A DNA stretch of 37,804 nucleotides, from contig JAFYNR010000062.1 in NCBI GenBank assembly GCA_017548045.1, forward strand, positions 1 through 37,804. Direction: 5' to 3'. Source of the DNA: Clostridia bacterium (GTDB lineage Bacteria; Bacillota; Clostridia; Oscillospirales; Acutalibacteraceae). Positions 7,533 through 17,284 of the stretch are shown one piece after another. The position numbers were made by a program, and so were the translations under genes. Under the pieces are notes generated by a model. That model made no database searches. It was not told the DNA's origin and worked only from the letters and a program-made list of their open reading frames with translations. Each line of letters starts with the position of its first letter. Position 1 is the first letter of the stretch.

Positions 7533-9368
7533 ATGAAAAAGGTTATTGCGTTCATTATTTCGGCGGTGCTCGTTATGAGCATTGCTATGTCTCCTGCTTA
7601 TGCATCGGCGCAGGAGCAGACGGAATACGCTTCCGTTGTTGATTACGTTGCCGAGGCTGAAGCAAACGACGAAACCGATTCAAAAATAAAATTCGGCAGA
7701 ATAATCAACGGACTGAGCAATTTTGTGATTAACGATTTTCTCGGCACCGTGCTCAAGCTGATTCTTCCCGATTCTGCGGCGGTTGCGGATTATGAAAAAT
7801 TCGATATTGACAAATACGAAAATTTCTATGAGGGCACCGAAAATTTCATTGACGAGCCTCAGGGCGATAAGGTATGGAGTCTGGGCTACGGCAAGGCTTC
7901 CGTGCTTCCCGATGATTTCGGTGAAAAGCAGTATGCAAAGGGTGCCTACATACCCTATATTTTCGGCAACGATATGTATACCGATGAAGACGGCAACAAG
8001 GAAGACCTTATGGTAAGAGCAGTTGTTATGAACGACGGCTCGGGCAGAGGCAACGTGCTTTTCATTGCTCTTGATGCAATGGGCTTTGCCAATGCAGACG
8101 TAAGGCAGGTGCGTGCAGGCCTTAAAGAGCTTGCAGAGGAATACAACATTGTGAGCATCAACGTTTCCTGCACACATATCCACACGGGTATTGATTCACA
8201 GGGTGTATGGACAGACCCCATCGGCTGTATCATCAACAATTCCTTCAGCAAGATTACCCGTCACGTGAAATACGGCGTTGAGCGTTCCTTCATCGAGGCT
8301 GTTGTTGAGGGCTCAAAGCAGGCGGCTCAGGATGCTCTTGACGATATGACTCAGGGCAAGCTTTATTATTCGAGCATAAATGCCGAGAATTATATGAACG
8401 ACAGAACCGCACCCATTTCACTTGACACCAACATCTATAAGCTGGAGTTTGTTCCCTTTGCAGAGGATAAAACCCCCACAATCATTGCAACCTTCGGCTG
8501 TCATCCCGAATCCGCAAGCTACGACTGGGCAAGCGCAGACCCCGAAAAGACCCTTTCCTTCGATAAGAAGTTCACCCCCGATTTCATCTGGAGTGCGGAG
8601 ATGGTTATGAACGATGCAGGCTATAACTTCATTTTCCTGCAGGGCAACGTTTCAACCGTAACCTCATCAAGATATTACACGGGTGACGGCGTTGACGAAT
8701 TCCCCGGCAACGCTCATTATACTTCTGTCCGTTACGGCTACGAAATCGCATATATCCTTCTGGGTATGAATATGAACGAAGCCGAAAGAATTGCACTCAA
8801 CGAGGCAACGGGTGACAGGCTTGACATTGCAAAATATAACGGTCAGGGCAGATACACCGTATGGTACGAGGGTCTTGAAACTGTTGACGCAAAGGAAGTA
8901 AAGCCCGTTCTCAACATAAAGCACAAGCAGTTCACGGTTCAGATTGATAACAATGTTATCGTTCTTCTGGGCAAAACCTCTGTTGCGGATAACTTTGTGC
9001 TCAAAGATAATTTCGGCAGATACTACACCGTATCCGAAGTGGGCTACCTTGAAATCGGTGACGATATGAAGGTTTATATGAGCCCCGGCGAAACCTTCGG
9101 TGAGCTTGTTTTCGGCGGCAAGGGTGCAGAGGGCTTTGAGCTTGCACCCGTGAGAGAATACACAGGCGAGGATATTATCGTTATGGACCTTATGAACGAT
9201 GCCGCAGGCTACGTTGCAAACCCTGCCAACTACTGCCTTGCAGGTATTCAGTATAACGAAGAAAAGGGTGAATATGACAGCGATACCTGGTGCCTTATCT
9301 CATACGGCAAGGGTGCCGCACCCAAATTCATCGGCAGCTTCTACGAAATTTATGACAGTGTAAGATGA
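7533..9368 (+). CDS. Exported neutral-ceramidase-like hydrolase (copy 1)
   Basis: Resembles the neutral/alkaline non-lysosomal ceramidase N-terminal domain family, zinc amidases that in known members cleave the N-acyl bond of ceramide. A Sec signal peptide spans residues 1-26 (ending AYASA). A short hydrophobic helix region (about 55-82) follows, then the catalytic domain: RAVVMNDGSGRGNVLFIALD (162-181), the zinc-type motif THIHTG (214-219), GCHPE (322-326) and QGNVS (370-374), where the family has its QG..S active-site serine. About 611 residues, close to the family length, with a beta-rich C-terminal end. It is first gene of the operon; GAGG lies just before the start. The next gene begins 1 base after its stop. 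The family call is moderately secure. Activity on ceramide is not shown, as many clostridial members are uncharacterised. Confidence 0.7.
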   Translation: MKKVIAFIISAVLVMSIAMSPAYASAQEQTEYASVVDYVAEAEANDETDSKIKFGRIINGLSNFVINDFLGTVLKLILPDSAAVADYEKFDIDKYENFYEGTENFIDEPQGDKVWSLGYGKASVLPDDFGEKQYAKGAYIPYIFGNDMYTDEDGNKEDLMVRAVVMNDGSGRGNVLFIALDAMGFANADVRQVRAGLKELAEEYNIVSINVSCTHIHTGIDSQGVWTDPIGCIINNSFSKITRHVKYGVERSFIEAVVEGSKQAAQDALDDMTQGKLYYSSINAENYMNDRTAPISLDTNIYKLEFVPFAEDKTPTIIATFGCHPESASYDWASADPEKTLSFDKKFTPDFIWSAEMVMNDAGYNFIFLQGNVSTVTSSRYYTGDGVDEFPGNAHYTSVRYGYEIAYILLGMNMNEAERIALNEATGDRLDIAKYNGQGRYTVWYEGLETVDAKEVKPVLNIKHKQFTVQIDNNVIVLLGKTSVADNFVLKDNFGRYYTVSEVGYLEIGDDMKVYMSPGETFGELVFGGKGAEGFELAPVREYTGEDIIVMDLMNDAAGYVANPANYCLAGIQYNEEKGEYDSDTWCLISYGKGAAPKFIGSFYEIYDSVR

Positions 9369-9369
9369 T

Positions 9370-12300
9370 ATGAAGAATAAATCAAAAATTTATACCGCAT
9401 CCAATGCTCATCTGGATACCTCGTGGCTGTGGACTCTGGAACAGAGCATTGATGAGTTTATACCCGATACTCTTAAAAGGAATTTTGAGTTTATCAAAAA
9501 ATATCCCGAATACAAATTCAATTTCGAGGGCAGCTACAGATATGAGCTGATAAAGGAATACTACCCCCAGGAATTTGAAAGGCTGAAAAAATACGTTGCC
9601 GAGGGCAGATGGAATCCCTGCGGTGCCTGCTACGAAAACGGCGACGTGAATATTCCCTCACCCGAGGCGCTGACACGGAACATTCTTTACGGCAACGGCT
9701 TTTTCCGTGAGGAGCTTGGCAGTGAATCCAACGATATCTTCCTGCCCGACTGCTTCGGCTTCGGCAAGGCACTGCCTCAGGTTGCGGCTCATTCGGGGCT
9801 GACGGGCTTTTCAACGGGCAAGCTCTTCTGGGGCTGCAGTGTTGACGTACCTTTTGATATCGGCAGATGGACGGGTGCCGACGGCAGCGGTGTATGGGCG
9901 GCGCTCAAGCCCTTTTCATACACCACGATTTTCAAAAAGCTTCCCAAGGCAAAGCGTGTGCTTGAAAAGCTTGAAAAATCAAAAGAAAAAAATCTTCCCC
10001 TCATTACCTTTGCCTACCACGGCAACGGCGACAGAGGGGGAGCGCCCCATAAATCATCGGTAAAGAATATTGTTGACGCTCAAAGGAACAACGAAAATTC
10101 AGATGTTGAGGTTTATTCCGCAACCACCAAGGAATTTTTTGATGCCCTTGAAACGATGCCCCAAGATGAAAAAGCAAAAATGCCCGTTTATGACGGCGAA
10201 TTTCTGCTGACAGCCCACGGTACGGGCAGTTACACCGCAAGAACGGTTACGAAAAGGTGGAACAGAAGAAGCGAGCTTCTCTGGGATGCCGCCGAAAGAT
10301 TCTCTGCCGCCGCTTACGTAAACGGCTTTGCACCCTATCCGCAGTACGGTCTTGACTGCGGAATAAAAAAGGTTATTGCCCACCATTTTCACGATGATAT
10401 CACGGGCACATCCTTTGAGGAATGCTACAAGAGAAGCCACAACGATTACGTTCAGGCAATGAACACATTCTCTGCGGAATACACAGCCGCCTGCAAGGCT
10501 CTTGCAAAAAATCTTGACACCGACTTTGTGACGGGCATACCCGTTGTTGTTGCAAACCCCGTGCAGAGCGTATCTTCAAGAAAAGGTGCGGTAAGTGTTG
10601 TGCTGAATACCGACGGGGAAAGCTTTTCCGTTTTCGGTAAAGAGGGCAGTGAAGTTCCCTCGCAGGTGAAAAAATTATCAGACGGTAAAAGGGAAATCAC
10701 CTTTATTGCGGATGTTCCGTCCTGCGGTATGGCGGTTTACGATTTGCGTGAGGGCAAGGAATGCGAAAGCAAAACGGAGCTTGCCGTTACGGAAAATTCC
10801 CTCCAAAACAAATACCTTGCGGTTAAAATCGACGGAAACGGGGATATCTGCTCCGTATACGATAAAACCCTTGGCAGGGAGCTTATCAAAAGCCCCGTAA
10901 GGCTTGGGATTTATAACAATATCCACAGCCTTGAATGGCCTGCCTGGGAAGTTAAATACAAGGATCTGTGCGAAAAGCCCTATATGTATGCAGGCAGTCC
11001 CGAAATTAAAATCAGGGATAAGGGCCCTGCGCTCTGCTCCCTTGAAATCACAAGAACAGCAGGCAAATCAAGGTTCACTCAGATAATCTCCCTTGACAGT
11101 GAAAGCAGTTGTGTTTCGGTTTATAACGAAACCGATTGGCGTGAGGAAGCTTCGCTTCTGAAAGCGGAATTCTGCTTCACCGCAGAGAATGAATATGCGG
11201 AATACGATACGGGCATCGGCTGTGTTCAGAGAGGCACCAACACCGAAAAGCTCTGCGAGGTGCCTGCACAGAAATGGGCGGATATTACCCACAAAGACGG
11301 CGGATACGGCGTTGCGGTATTCAGCGATTCAAGGCAGGGATGGGATAAGCCCGACAGCTCAACCCTTCGACTGACACTTATCCACACGCCGATGAATAAC
11401 TACCGCCACGAATGCTCACAGCACGTTATGGATATGGGTCTTAACCGATATTCCTTTGCGATAAAGGGCAATTCGGGAAGCACTGAAAATATGACTGCAT
11501 ATGCGGATGAATTCTGCCAGCCCATGCATACCTTCATCACCGAAAAGCACGGCGGTGAATGGGGCAGAGAATATTCATTTGCAAGGCTCAGCAACGATAA
11601 GGTGAGAATCACGGCACTTAAAAAGGCGCAGAATTCCGACGGAATAATTCTCCGTGTTGCGGAGTGCTCGGGCAGTGAGCAAAAGGGTGTTGAAGCATCT
11701 TTTTCACTTCCCGTTCAGAAGGCATTTGAGGTCAGAGGCGACGAACAGAATCCCCGAAGCGTTGATGTAACCGACGGCAGACTCATTTTTGATATGGGTC
11801 GCAATCAGATAAGAAGCTTTGAAATTGTGTTTGCAAAAGAAGAAACAAAGCAGAAAAGCGTAAGCATTCCGCTGAATTTCAACGCCGTGGGTATCACGAC
11901 AGATAAAAACCGCAGTGCCTCAACCCTTAAAGGGGGAGTGTCAATACCCCGTGAAATCACGCCCGAAGGCTTTGCTTTTTCGGGAATTGAGTATGAATTT
12001 TCAAAGGATGAGGGTGAAAACTGCCTTGTGTGTGACGGCGGCGAAATCGTCCTTGACGGTGAGTACAAAGCCCTTCACCTGCTGGTTGCCTCTTTGGGCG
12101 GAGATAAAACCGTCGGCATAGGCGGCAAGGAGGTTACGGTGCCCGATTGCGCCGAGGCTCTGGGCTTATGGGATTTGATGATGCTTCGTGAAACGGGTTA
12201 CATAAAGCCCGTGCCTCAGGCAATAACTCTGAGCCATACCCATTGCCCCGAGGGTAATCTTACCGCAAAGCAGTTTTATCTTTTCAGCGTGAAAATACCC

Positions 12301-12657
12301 GTTGAGGGCAAAAAAGCCGTAGCCCTTCCCGACGATAAGGATATTGTCATATTCTCCGCATCGGCAGTGAAAGAGGATACCCTTTTCGAAAAGGGCGGTG
12401 CTCATTTCGATGAGCTTGAAAAAAGAAAGTTCGACTATGAATTTTCCGATTACGCAAAAAAGCATATGCAGAGGAATTTGTTTGAGCGTGTGCTTGATAA
12501 AATCGTTGACAGAAACCTTGTTATCAATATGGTGACAGGCGAATTCTACAATAAATATTCTCTCAGCGACCTTTATTTCATATTCAGAACCGCCCGTGAC
12601 AGGCTTATGCACAAGAAGGATATGAAAAGAGTTATTGAGAGCAGAAATAAGAAGTAA
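9370..12657 (+). CDS. GH38 family alpha-mannosidase
   Basis: Glycoside hydrolase family 38, retaining zinc-dependent alpha-mannosidase. All four landmark residues are visible: AHLDTSW with zinc ligands H14 and D16, LPDCFGFGKALPQ with nucleophile D127, and HDDITGT (341-347) with the third zinc ligand region. FAYHGNGDRGG (214-224) is also typical. At 1095 residues it has the usual catalytic N-terminal third, then a three-helix part and large beta-sandwich domains. There is no signal peptide, so it acts in the cytoplasm on imported mannosides. Translation is probably coupled to the upstream gene: the ATG starts 1 base after that stop and no separate strong ribosome site is seen. It sits between the two ceramidase-like genes and shortly before a GPH sugar symporter, which points to use of a mannosylated lipid or glycan. 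Confidence 0.93.
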   Translation: MKNKSKIYTASNAHLDTSWLWTLEQSIDEFIPDTLKRNFEFIKKYPEYKFNFEGSYRYELIKEYYPQEFERLKKYVAEGRWNPCGACYENGDVNIPSPEALTRNILYGNGFFREELGSESNDIFLPDCFGFGKALPQVAAHSGLTGFSTGKLFWGCSVDVPFDIGRWTGADGSGVWAALKPFSYTTIFKKLPKAKRVLEKLEKSKEKNLPLITFAYHGNGDRGGAPHKSSVKNIVDAQRNNENSDVEVYSATTKEFFDALETMPQDEKAKMPVYDGEFLLTAHGTGSYTARTVTKRWNRRSELLWDAAERFSAAAYVNGFAPYPQYGLDCGIKKVIAHHFHDDITGTSFEECYKRSHNDYVQAMNTFSAEYTAACKALAKNLDTDFVTGIPVVVANPVQSVSSRKGAVSVVLNTDGESFSVFGKEGSEVPSQVKKLSDGKREITFIADVPSCGMAVYDLREGKECESKTELAVTENSLQNKYLAVKIDGNGDICSVYDKTLGRELIKSPVRLGIYNNIHSLEWPAWEVKYKDLCEKPYMYAGSPEIKIRDKGPALCSLEITRTAGKSRFTQIISLDSESSCVSVYNETDWREEASLLKAEFCFTAENEYAEYDTGIGCVQRGTNTEKLCEVPAQKWADITHKDGGYGVAVFSDSRQGWDKPDSSTLRLTLIHTPMNNYRHECSQHVMDMGLNRYSFAIKGNSGSTENMTAYADEFCQPMHTFITEKHGGEWGREYSFARLSNDKVRITALKKAQNSDGIILRVAECSGSEQKGVEASFSLPVQKAFEVRGDEQNPRSVDVTDGRLIFDMGRNQIRSFEIVFAKEETKQKSVSIPLNFNAVGITTDKNRSASTLKGGVSIPREITPEGFAFSGIEYEFSKDEGENCLVCDGGEIVLDGEYKALHLLVASLGGDKTVGIGGKEVTVPDCAEALGLWDLMMLRETGYIKPVPQAITLSHTHCPEGNLTAKQFYLFSVKIPVEGKKAVALPDDKDIVIFSASAVKEDTLFEKGGAHFDELEKRKFDYEFSDYAKKHMQRNLFERVLDKIVDRNLVINMVTGEFYNKYSLSDLYFIFRTARDRLMHKKDMKRVIESRNKK

Positions 12658-12671
12658 AGGGGAAATTTCAG

Positions 12672-14408
12672 ATGAAAAAAATCATTGCAGTTATTCTTGC
12701 GGTAACGCTTGCGTTTTCGGGTACGGTCTTTGCCGCCGCATCCGACGGCGAGGCAATGGATAACAGCGGAATTATGTTCTGCACCAACGCCATAAACGGC
12801 ATTCTCAATGCGGTATTCAAGGGCTTCGGCGCCCTTTTTCCCAAGGATTTTGCAGATATAGAAGATTATGAAACCGAAAATTTCTATGAGGGCACCGAAA
12901 ATTTCATTGATGCTCCTGCGGAAAACGCAAAATGGTATCTGGGCTTCGGCAAGGCAAGTATGGTGCCCGAAAATCTGAAGGACGGCTCCAAGGAATATTA
13001 CACAGGCGGCTATTTCACCCAGAAAATCAACGGCGTTTACGACGACCAGGGCGCAAATGCCGTGGCTCTTACCGATAATTCGGGCAGAGGCACCGTTGTT
13101 ATGGTTGCGGTTGACGGTATCGGCGTTTGCAATGCGGACGTAAGAACAATCCGTGCCGAGGCTGAAAAGAAGCTTGCGGATATGGGTGTTGAGAGCGATA
13201 TCGTTGCAATCAACATCAACAGCACCCACTGCCATACGGTTATCGACACTCAGGGCTTCGGTCTTGAGCCTCTCATCAAAACCGTATTTCAGAATCTTTT
13301 CTCATTCCTGCCCTTTATTGAAAAAACAAGGAGCATCGACCCCGAATTCTATGAGCTTATGATTGACGGCGCATCTGACGCAATCGTTGAGGCATATACC
13401 TCAATGGAGCCCGGCACTCTTTATTATTTTGAAACCGAGGGCATCGGCAGAAGCGAAAGAAACAACAATTATATGGATGACAAATACGGCTACATCTTCA
13501 ACAAGCGTTACGATATGGAGGGCTATCAGCACGTTATCGCCTGCTTCAAATTCGTGCCCGATAACAAGGAATCCGCCCCCACCGTATTTGCCAACGTAGG
13601 CGGCCATCCCACCACAATCAACAGAGAAACAAAGCTTCTCTCGGCGGATTACCCCAACTACACCGAATACAAAATGAACGCCGAGGGCATTAACTTTATG
13701 TTTATTCAGGGCGCACAGTCACCCATTTCCGTTAACGCAGGCGGCGTTGAAACCGAGGAAATCCTTGACGAAGTTGCAAAAGAGATTGAAGCCGACCCCG
13801 TTACCGAGGATTATGAGCAGGCAAAGAAGCTGGGCTACGAATTTGCAAGAATCATTCTTGAGGCCGAAGAAAACGCAAAGCCCGTTGAGCCTGTTCTCAA
13901 CGTAAAAATGAAGGAAATCGTTGTTCCTCTCGAATACGGTCTTATGGAGCTTGGCGCAGTTTCGGGGCTTCTGGGTCAGACCGTTGTGCGCGATAAATCC
14001 GCACAGGCAGGCTACTCGCTTATCACCGAGGTGGGCTACCTTGAATTCGGCACGGATATCGTGATGCTTACCGTACCGGGCGAGCTTATCCCCCAGCTTG
14101 TTTACGGTAACGTTGTTGATAAAACACAGTCATACACAGGCACAGACTGGAATTACGAATACACTGCGGATATCATCGGCGAAGGCAAAACCGTTCTTGT
14201 AATGGGTCTTTGCAACGACGCAATCGGCTACATCGTGCCCGATAACGATTACGCTCCCTTTATTGCGGATTCTCTCTGGAATACGGATATGGGCGAAAAG
14301 CTCTGGGGCGAGCCTCAGCGCCACTATGAAGAAATGCTTTCCGCAGGCAGTGAGGCAGGCTCATCGGTTATGAGCGAGCTTAATGCACTTGCAAAGGAAT
14401 ATAACTGA
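12672..14408 (+). CDS. Exported neutral-ceramidase-like hydrolase (copy 2)
   Basis: Paralogue of the first gene of the operon and a member of the same ceramidase-like zinc hydrolase family. Signal peptide 1-22 (ending TVFAA), an amphipathic segment at 38-56 (NAINGILNAVFKGFGALF), then the shared FYEGTENFID (71-80). The catalytic landmarks are STHCHT (184-189), GGHPT (310-314) and FIQGAQSP (345-351). The last matches the family serine motif better than copy 1, whereas GCHPE in copy 1 has become GGHPT here. 578 residues. GGGGAAA lies before the start, 14 bases after the mannosidase stop. The two copies are clearly diverged overall except for one 36-base identical block. They may split the work by acyl chain or head group; this is inference. 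Confidence 0.7.
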   Translation: MKKIIAVILAVTLAFSGTVFAAASDGEAMDNSGIMFCTNAINGILNAVFKGFGALFPKDFADIEDYETENFYEGTENFIDAPAENAKWYLGFGKASMVPENLKDGSKEYYTGGYFTQKINGVYDDQGANAVALTDNSGRGTVVMVAVDGIGVCNADVRTIRAEAEKKLADMGVESDIVAININSTHCHTVIDTQGFGLEPLIKTVFQNLFSFLPFIEKTRSIDPEFYELMIDGASDAIVEAYTSMEPGTLYYFETEGIGRSERNNNYMDDKYGYIFNKRYDMEGYQHVIACFKFVPDNKESAPTVFANVGGHPTTINRETKLLSADYPNYTEYKMNAEGINFMFIQGAQSPISVNAGGVETEEILDEVAKEIEADPVTEDYEQAKKLGYEFARIILEAEENAKPVEPVLNVKMKEIVVPLEYGLMELGAVSGLLGQTVVRDKSAQAGYSLITEVGYLEFGTDIVMLTVPGELIPQLVYGNVVDKTQSYTGTDWNYEYTADIIGEGKTVLVMGLCNDAIGYIVPDNDYAPFIADSLWNTDMGEKLWGEPQRHYEEMLSAGSEAGSSVMSELNALAKEYN

Positions 14409-14430
14409 TTCATTCTGAAGGAGTGTAAAT

Positions 14431-16035
14431 ATGGCTGAAAACAATGATTACAAGTCAAATGCAAAAGCCTATGAGGAGCTTCGGCGTATGCAGGAGGGCA
14501 ATGAGCAGAAATCTGCGGCATCCAAAACTCAGGACAGACGTTACGTGGGTACAAAGGAATCCGTGGGCTTCATCATCTGGGATGCGGCGCAAAGCTTCAA
14601 TATCAATATTTTTTCAAACCGATTCATCACAAGCATTGTAGGTGTTGACCTGGGTATCCAGACCGTTGTTAACACAATCAACAGCGTTTGGGATATTGTC
14701 AACGATATTTTCTTCGGTGCCGTGGTTGATAAAACACGTACCCGCTGGGGCAAGTTCAGACCTTATCTTATGTTCCTTGCCATCCCCGGCTGCGTGCTTA
14801 CCTGCCTTTATTGGCTTATGCCCCACCTTTTTGAGGGCACAACCTCCACTGACGTTACCAAAATGATGTTCTATCTGCTTCTCACCGTTGCCAGAGAGGG
14901 CATCACCACCTTCCAGACAATTTCAAGAACGGGTCTTATGTCAACCATAACCCCTCACCCCAACGACAGAACAAGGCTTATTACCCTTGCAAACTTCGCT
15001 TCGGGCTTCTTCGGTGAAAAGCTGCCCGAGCAGGCGGTTACCATTCTTATTGACGTGCTCAGAAGTATGTATCTGGGCGATGCAGGCAAGCTTGCCACGG
15101 CATATACAAACCTCTTTGTGGGTATGGGTGTATTCACCACCGTTGCCTCAAGCGCATCCTCCTTCTGGTTCTTCTACAACACGGAAGAAAGGGTTATGCA
15201 GTCCATAAAAACCCCCAGCGTGCTTATGTCCATCAAATCGGTTATCCGCAACAAGCCCCTGCTTCTCATAACTCTTTCCGATTTCCTCAGCGGCTTTGCG
15301 ATTAAGGGCAGTGAGGACGATTATTACACCGACGTTCTCCACTTCTCGTCAATGACCCTTGTTGCAGGCATACCTGCCGCACCCATCAGCCCTGCCAGCT
15401 ATGCCTGGGTACCCTGGATGAGAAGACGTTTCTCAAGCCGTCTGCTTTACATACTGGCAAAAGAAATCGGCAATATCCTTTATATCCCCGTTTTCCTTTT
15501 CGGCTGTATCGGTATGAAGAAGGATTATTCGGGCGGTATGTATCAGAAGGTTGTTCCCATGGGCATTGCAATGGCACTGTGGGAGATTATATGGACTCTG
15601 TTCTTCGGCCTTAAATCCGTTATCGGCACCGAAATGTATAACGAGGCAATGGATTACTGCGAATGGAAAAACGGCTACCGCACCGAGGCAATGGCTTCTG
15701 TTGCAAAGGGCATAGCCGCCAAGATATCCTCAAACACAAGCGCCGTTGTCACAACAGCCATAAAGAAGATGATAGGCTACGAGGCAAACGCATTCAGAAC
15801 AGGCACCGAGCAGACGGATAAGGTTAAGTTCTTCCTTTTCGCAATGTTCACCATTATCCCTGCGGTAACAGGCTCGCTGGGTATTATCCCCATGCTTTTC
15901 TATGACCTTGATAACGACAAGAAAGAAAAAATGTATGCCGAGCTTCTTGAACGCCGCAGAATGATGTCAGATGCGGTTGAAAGCGGCAACGAGGATATGT
16001 TGAAATTTGCAACCGAATCCCAGATAATCAGATAA
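14431..16035 (+). CDS. GPH-family sugar:cation symporter (MFS)
   Basis: Inner-membrane transporter of the glycoside-pentoside-hexuronide group (MelB-like). The signature loop after the second membrane helix is unmistakable: DKTRTRWGKFRPYL (about 105-118). About 12 hydrophobic segments are seen over 534 residues, with a hydrophilic N-terminal tail of some 45 residues and a charged C-terminal tail (LLERRRMMSD). Members carry oligosaccharides or glycosides with Na+ or H+. AAGGAGTG sets the start, 22 bases after the previous stop. Its place right after a cytoplasmic mannosidase suggests that it brings in the mannose-containing product released outside by the exported hydrolases. Substrate is inference from context. 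Confidence 0.9.
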   Translation: MAENNDYKSNAKAYEELRRMQEGNEQKSAASKTQDRRYVGTKESVGFIIWDAAQSFNINIFSNRFITSIVGVDLGIQTVVNTINSVWDIVNDIFFGAVVDKTRTRWGKFRPYLMFLAIPGCVLTCLYWLMPHLFEGTTSTDVTKMMFYLLLTVAREGITTFQTISRTGLMSTITPHPNDRTRLITLANFASGFFGEKLPEQAVTILIDVLRSMYLGDAGKLATAYTNLFVGMGVFTTVASSASSFWFFYNTEERVMQSIKTPSVLMSIKSVIRNKPLLLITLSDFLSGFAIKGSEDDYYTDVLHFSSMTLVAGIPAAPISPASYAWVPWMRRRFSSRLLYILAKEIGNILYIPVFLFGCIGMKKDYSGGMYQKVVPMGIAMALWEIIWTLFFGLKSVIGTEMYNEAMDYCEWKNGYRTEAMASVAKGIAAKISSNTSAVVTTAIKKMIGYEANAFRTGTEQTDKVKFFLFAMFTIIPAVTGSLGIIPMLFYDLDNDKKEKMYAELLERRRMMSDAVESGNEDMLKFATESQIIR

Positions 16036-16061
16036 TTGCAGAACACAACGGAGTATATATT

Positions 16062-17222
16062 ATGGAAATAAGATATATAAAAGAAAATGAGGCGGCGGAT
16101 TACCAGCGTGTGTCCGCGGCATCGTTCATATGGAAATTTGACGAAAAAGAGGACAGCACCGTTGAAATTCCCGTTCTTGCCGCTTTTCACGAAAACAAGC
16201 TGATTGCAGGTGTTGAAATCTTTGATTTCAGAGTGAATTACTGCGGCAATTTCCTCAATTCCGTTATCGTCAGCGGTGTATGCAGTCAGCCCGAATACCG
16301 CAGAATGGGCGGTATCCGTGAGATAATGAAAAAAATCGGTGAAACCGCCGAGGAAAACGATTGGGTTCTGGGCTTTCTTCATCCCTTCTCAATCGAATAC
16401 TACGAAAAATTCGGCTATGCAAACCTTAACCGTATGTTTGCAATTAAAATTCCTTTTGAGAAGATTAAAAATATTCCACGCAATACCGACGTTATTCTCT
16501 ACACGGGTGAGCAGTTTGATGAATTAAGCGCTCTTCACGCAAAATGCGCCCTTAAAGAGAACCTTATGACCCTGCGTGAGGAGAAAAAGCATTTCTGCGA
16601 CAAGCCTCTTGAGGAGGCGGATTACACCTATTTCAGACGGGATGAAAACGGCGTTGCCGACGGCTATGTGCGTTTCACCGTCAAAAGACCCGATGAGGTT
16701 ATTGTTGAAGAATTTTTTGCGCTGACACCCGAGGCGGTTTACGGTCTGCTGGGATTTCTCCGCAACTATGACGGAATAGCCAAATACATCCGCATAAAAA
16801 AGCAGTATCAGGGTAGTGACGTTTCCTGCATTGCAGACCGTATTGACGGCATTTCCTATGATTACGACGGCGGTGCCGCAGGCAGAATTTACAATATGCA
16901 AAGGCTTCTGGAATGTAATGCCTACCCCGAGGAATACGGAATTTTCCGCCTGAAATCCGTTGACGAATTTGAGCGTAACAACGGCATTTTCGAGGTTGAA
17001 TACAAAAACGGAAAAGCAACCGTCACAAGGAAGGATGAGGGGGATTACGACATCTGCCTCACCGCTGCCGCCGCCGCAAGACTTATGCTTGCAGGGGAGG
17101 GTCACGATGCTCAGAGTGCCCTCTACATAAACGGTGTTGAAATAAAAGGCAATGCGGATGCATTCTTCAAAGCCTTCCCTTACCGTCACACAAGATTTAC
17201 GGACAGCAGCTGGTCGATCTGA
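16062..17222 (+). CDS. Eis-like GNAT N-acetyltransferase with SCP2-type C-terminus
   Basis: Cytoplasmic acetyltransferase of the Eis type (two GNAT folds and a sterol-carrier-like C-terminal domain). The acetyl-CoA loop is SGVCSQPEYRRMGGI (71-85), and HPFSIEYYEKFGY (107-119) is the conserved segment that follows in Eis relatives. The second, degenerate GNAT half spans about 140-280. The last 100 residues, with ICLTAAAAARLML and FTDSSW near the end, resemble the SCP2-like domain. 386 residues, near the family norm of about 390-400. Known members acetylate amines, including aminoglycosides and lysines, but most clostridial homologues are unassigned. In this operon an amino sugar or a released long-chain base is a possible acceptor; that is speculation. 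GGAG lies 10 nt before the start. Confidence 0.8.
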   Translation: MEIRYIKENEAADYQRVSAASFIWKFDEKEDSTVEIPVLAAFHENKLIAGVEIFDFRVNYCGNFLNSVIVSGVCSQPEYRRMGGIREIMKKIGETAEENDWVLGFLHPFSIEYYEKFGYANLNRMFAIKIPFEKIKNIPRNTDVILYTGEQFDELSALHAKCALKENLMTLREEKKHFCDKPLEEADYTYFRRDENGVADGYVRFTVKRPDEVIVEEFFALTPEAVYGLLGFLRNYDGIAKYIRIKKQYQGSDVSCIADRIDGISYDYDGGAAGRIYNMQRLLECNAYPEEYGIFRLKSVDEFERNNGIFEVEYKNGKATVTRKDEGDYDICLTAAAAARLMLAGEGHDAQSALYINGVEIKGNADAFFKAFPYRHTRFTDSSWSI

Positions 17223-17262
17223 AAGTGCAAAGTTGAAATTTGAGGACGGGCTATGCCCGTAC
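17222..17262 (+). repeat. Intergenic repeat relic with small hairpin
   Basis: AAAGTGCAAAGTTGAAATTTG (17222-17242 region) resembles strings at 3077-3090 and 7404-7428. It is followed by ACGGGC-TAT-GCCCGT (17246-17260), a 6-bp hairpin, in the 62-base gap between two operon genes. The hairpin lacks a T-run, so it is not a convincing terminator. Confidence 0.35.
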
Positions 17263-17284
17263 CCGTTTTAAGTGAGATGATAAA

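Noticed and set aside
12573-13235. 220-codon antisense open frame over the mannosidase/ceramidase-like junction
   Set aside because: Opposite to two well supported genes, without start signals or family motifs.
16524-17189. 221-codon antisense open frame
   Set aside because: Shadow of the Eis-like acetyltransferase; Cys/Val-rich translation with no domain signs.
17246-17260. Hairpin in the operon gap as a terminator
   Set aside because: Only 6 bp and not followed by a T-run; genes on both sides fit one transcription unit.
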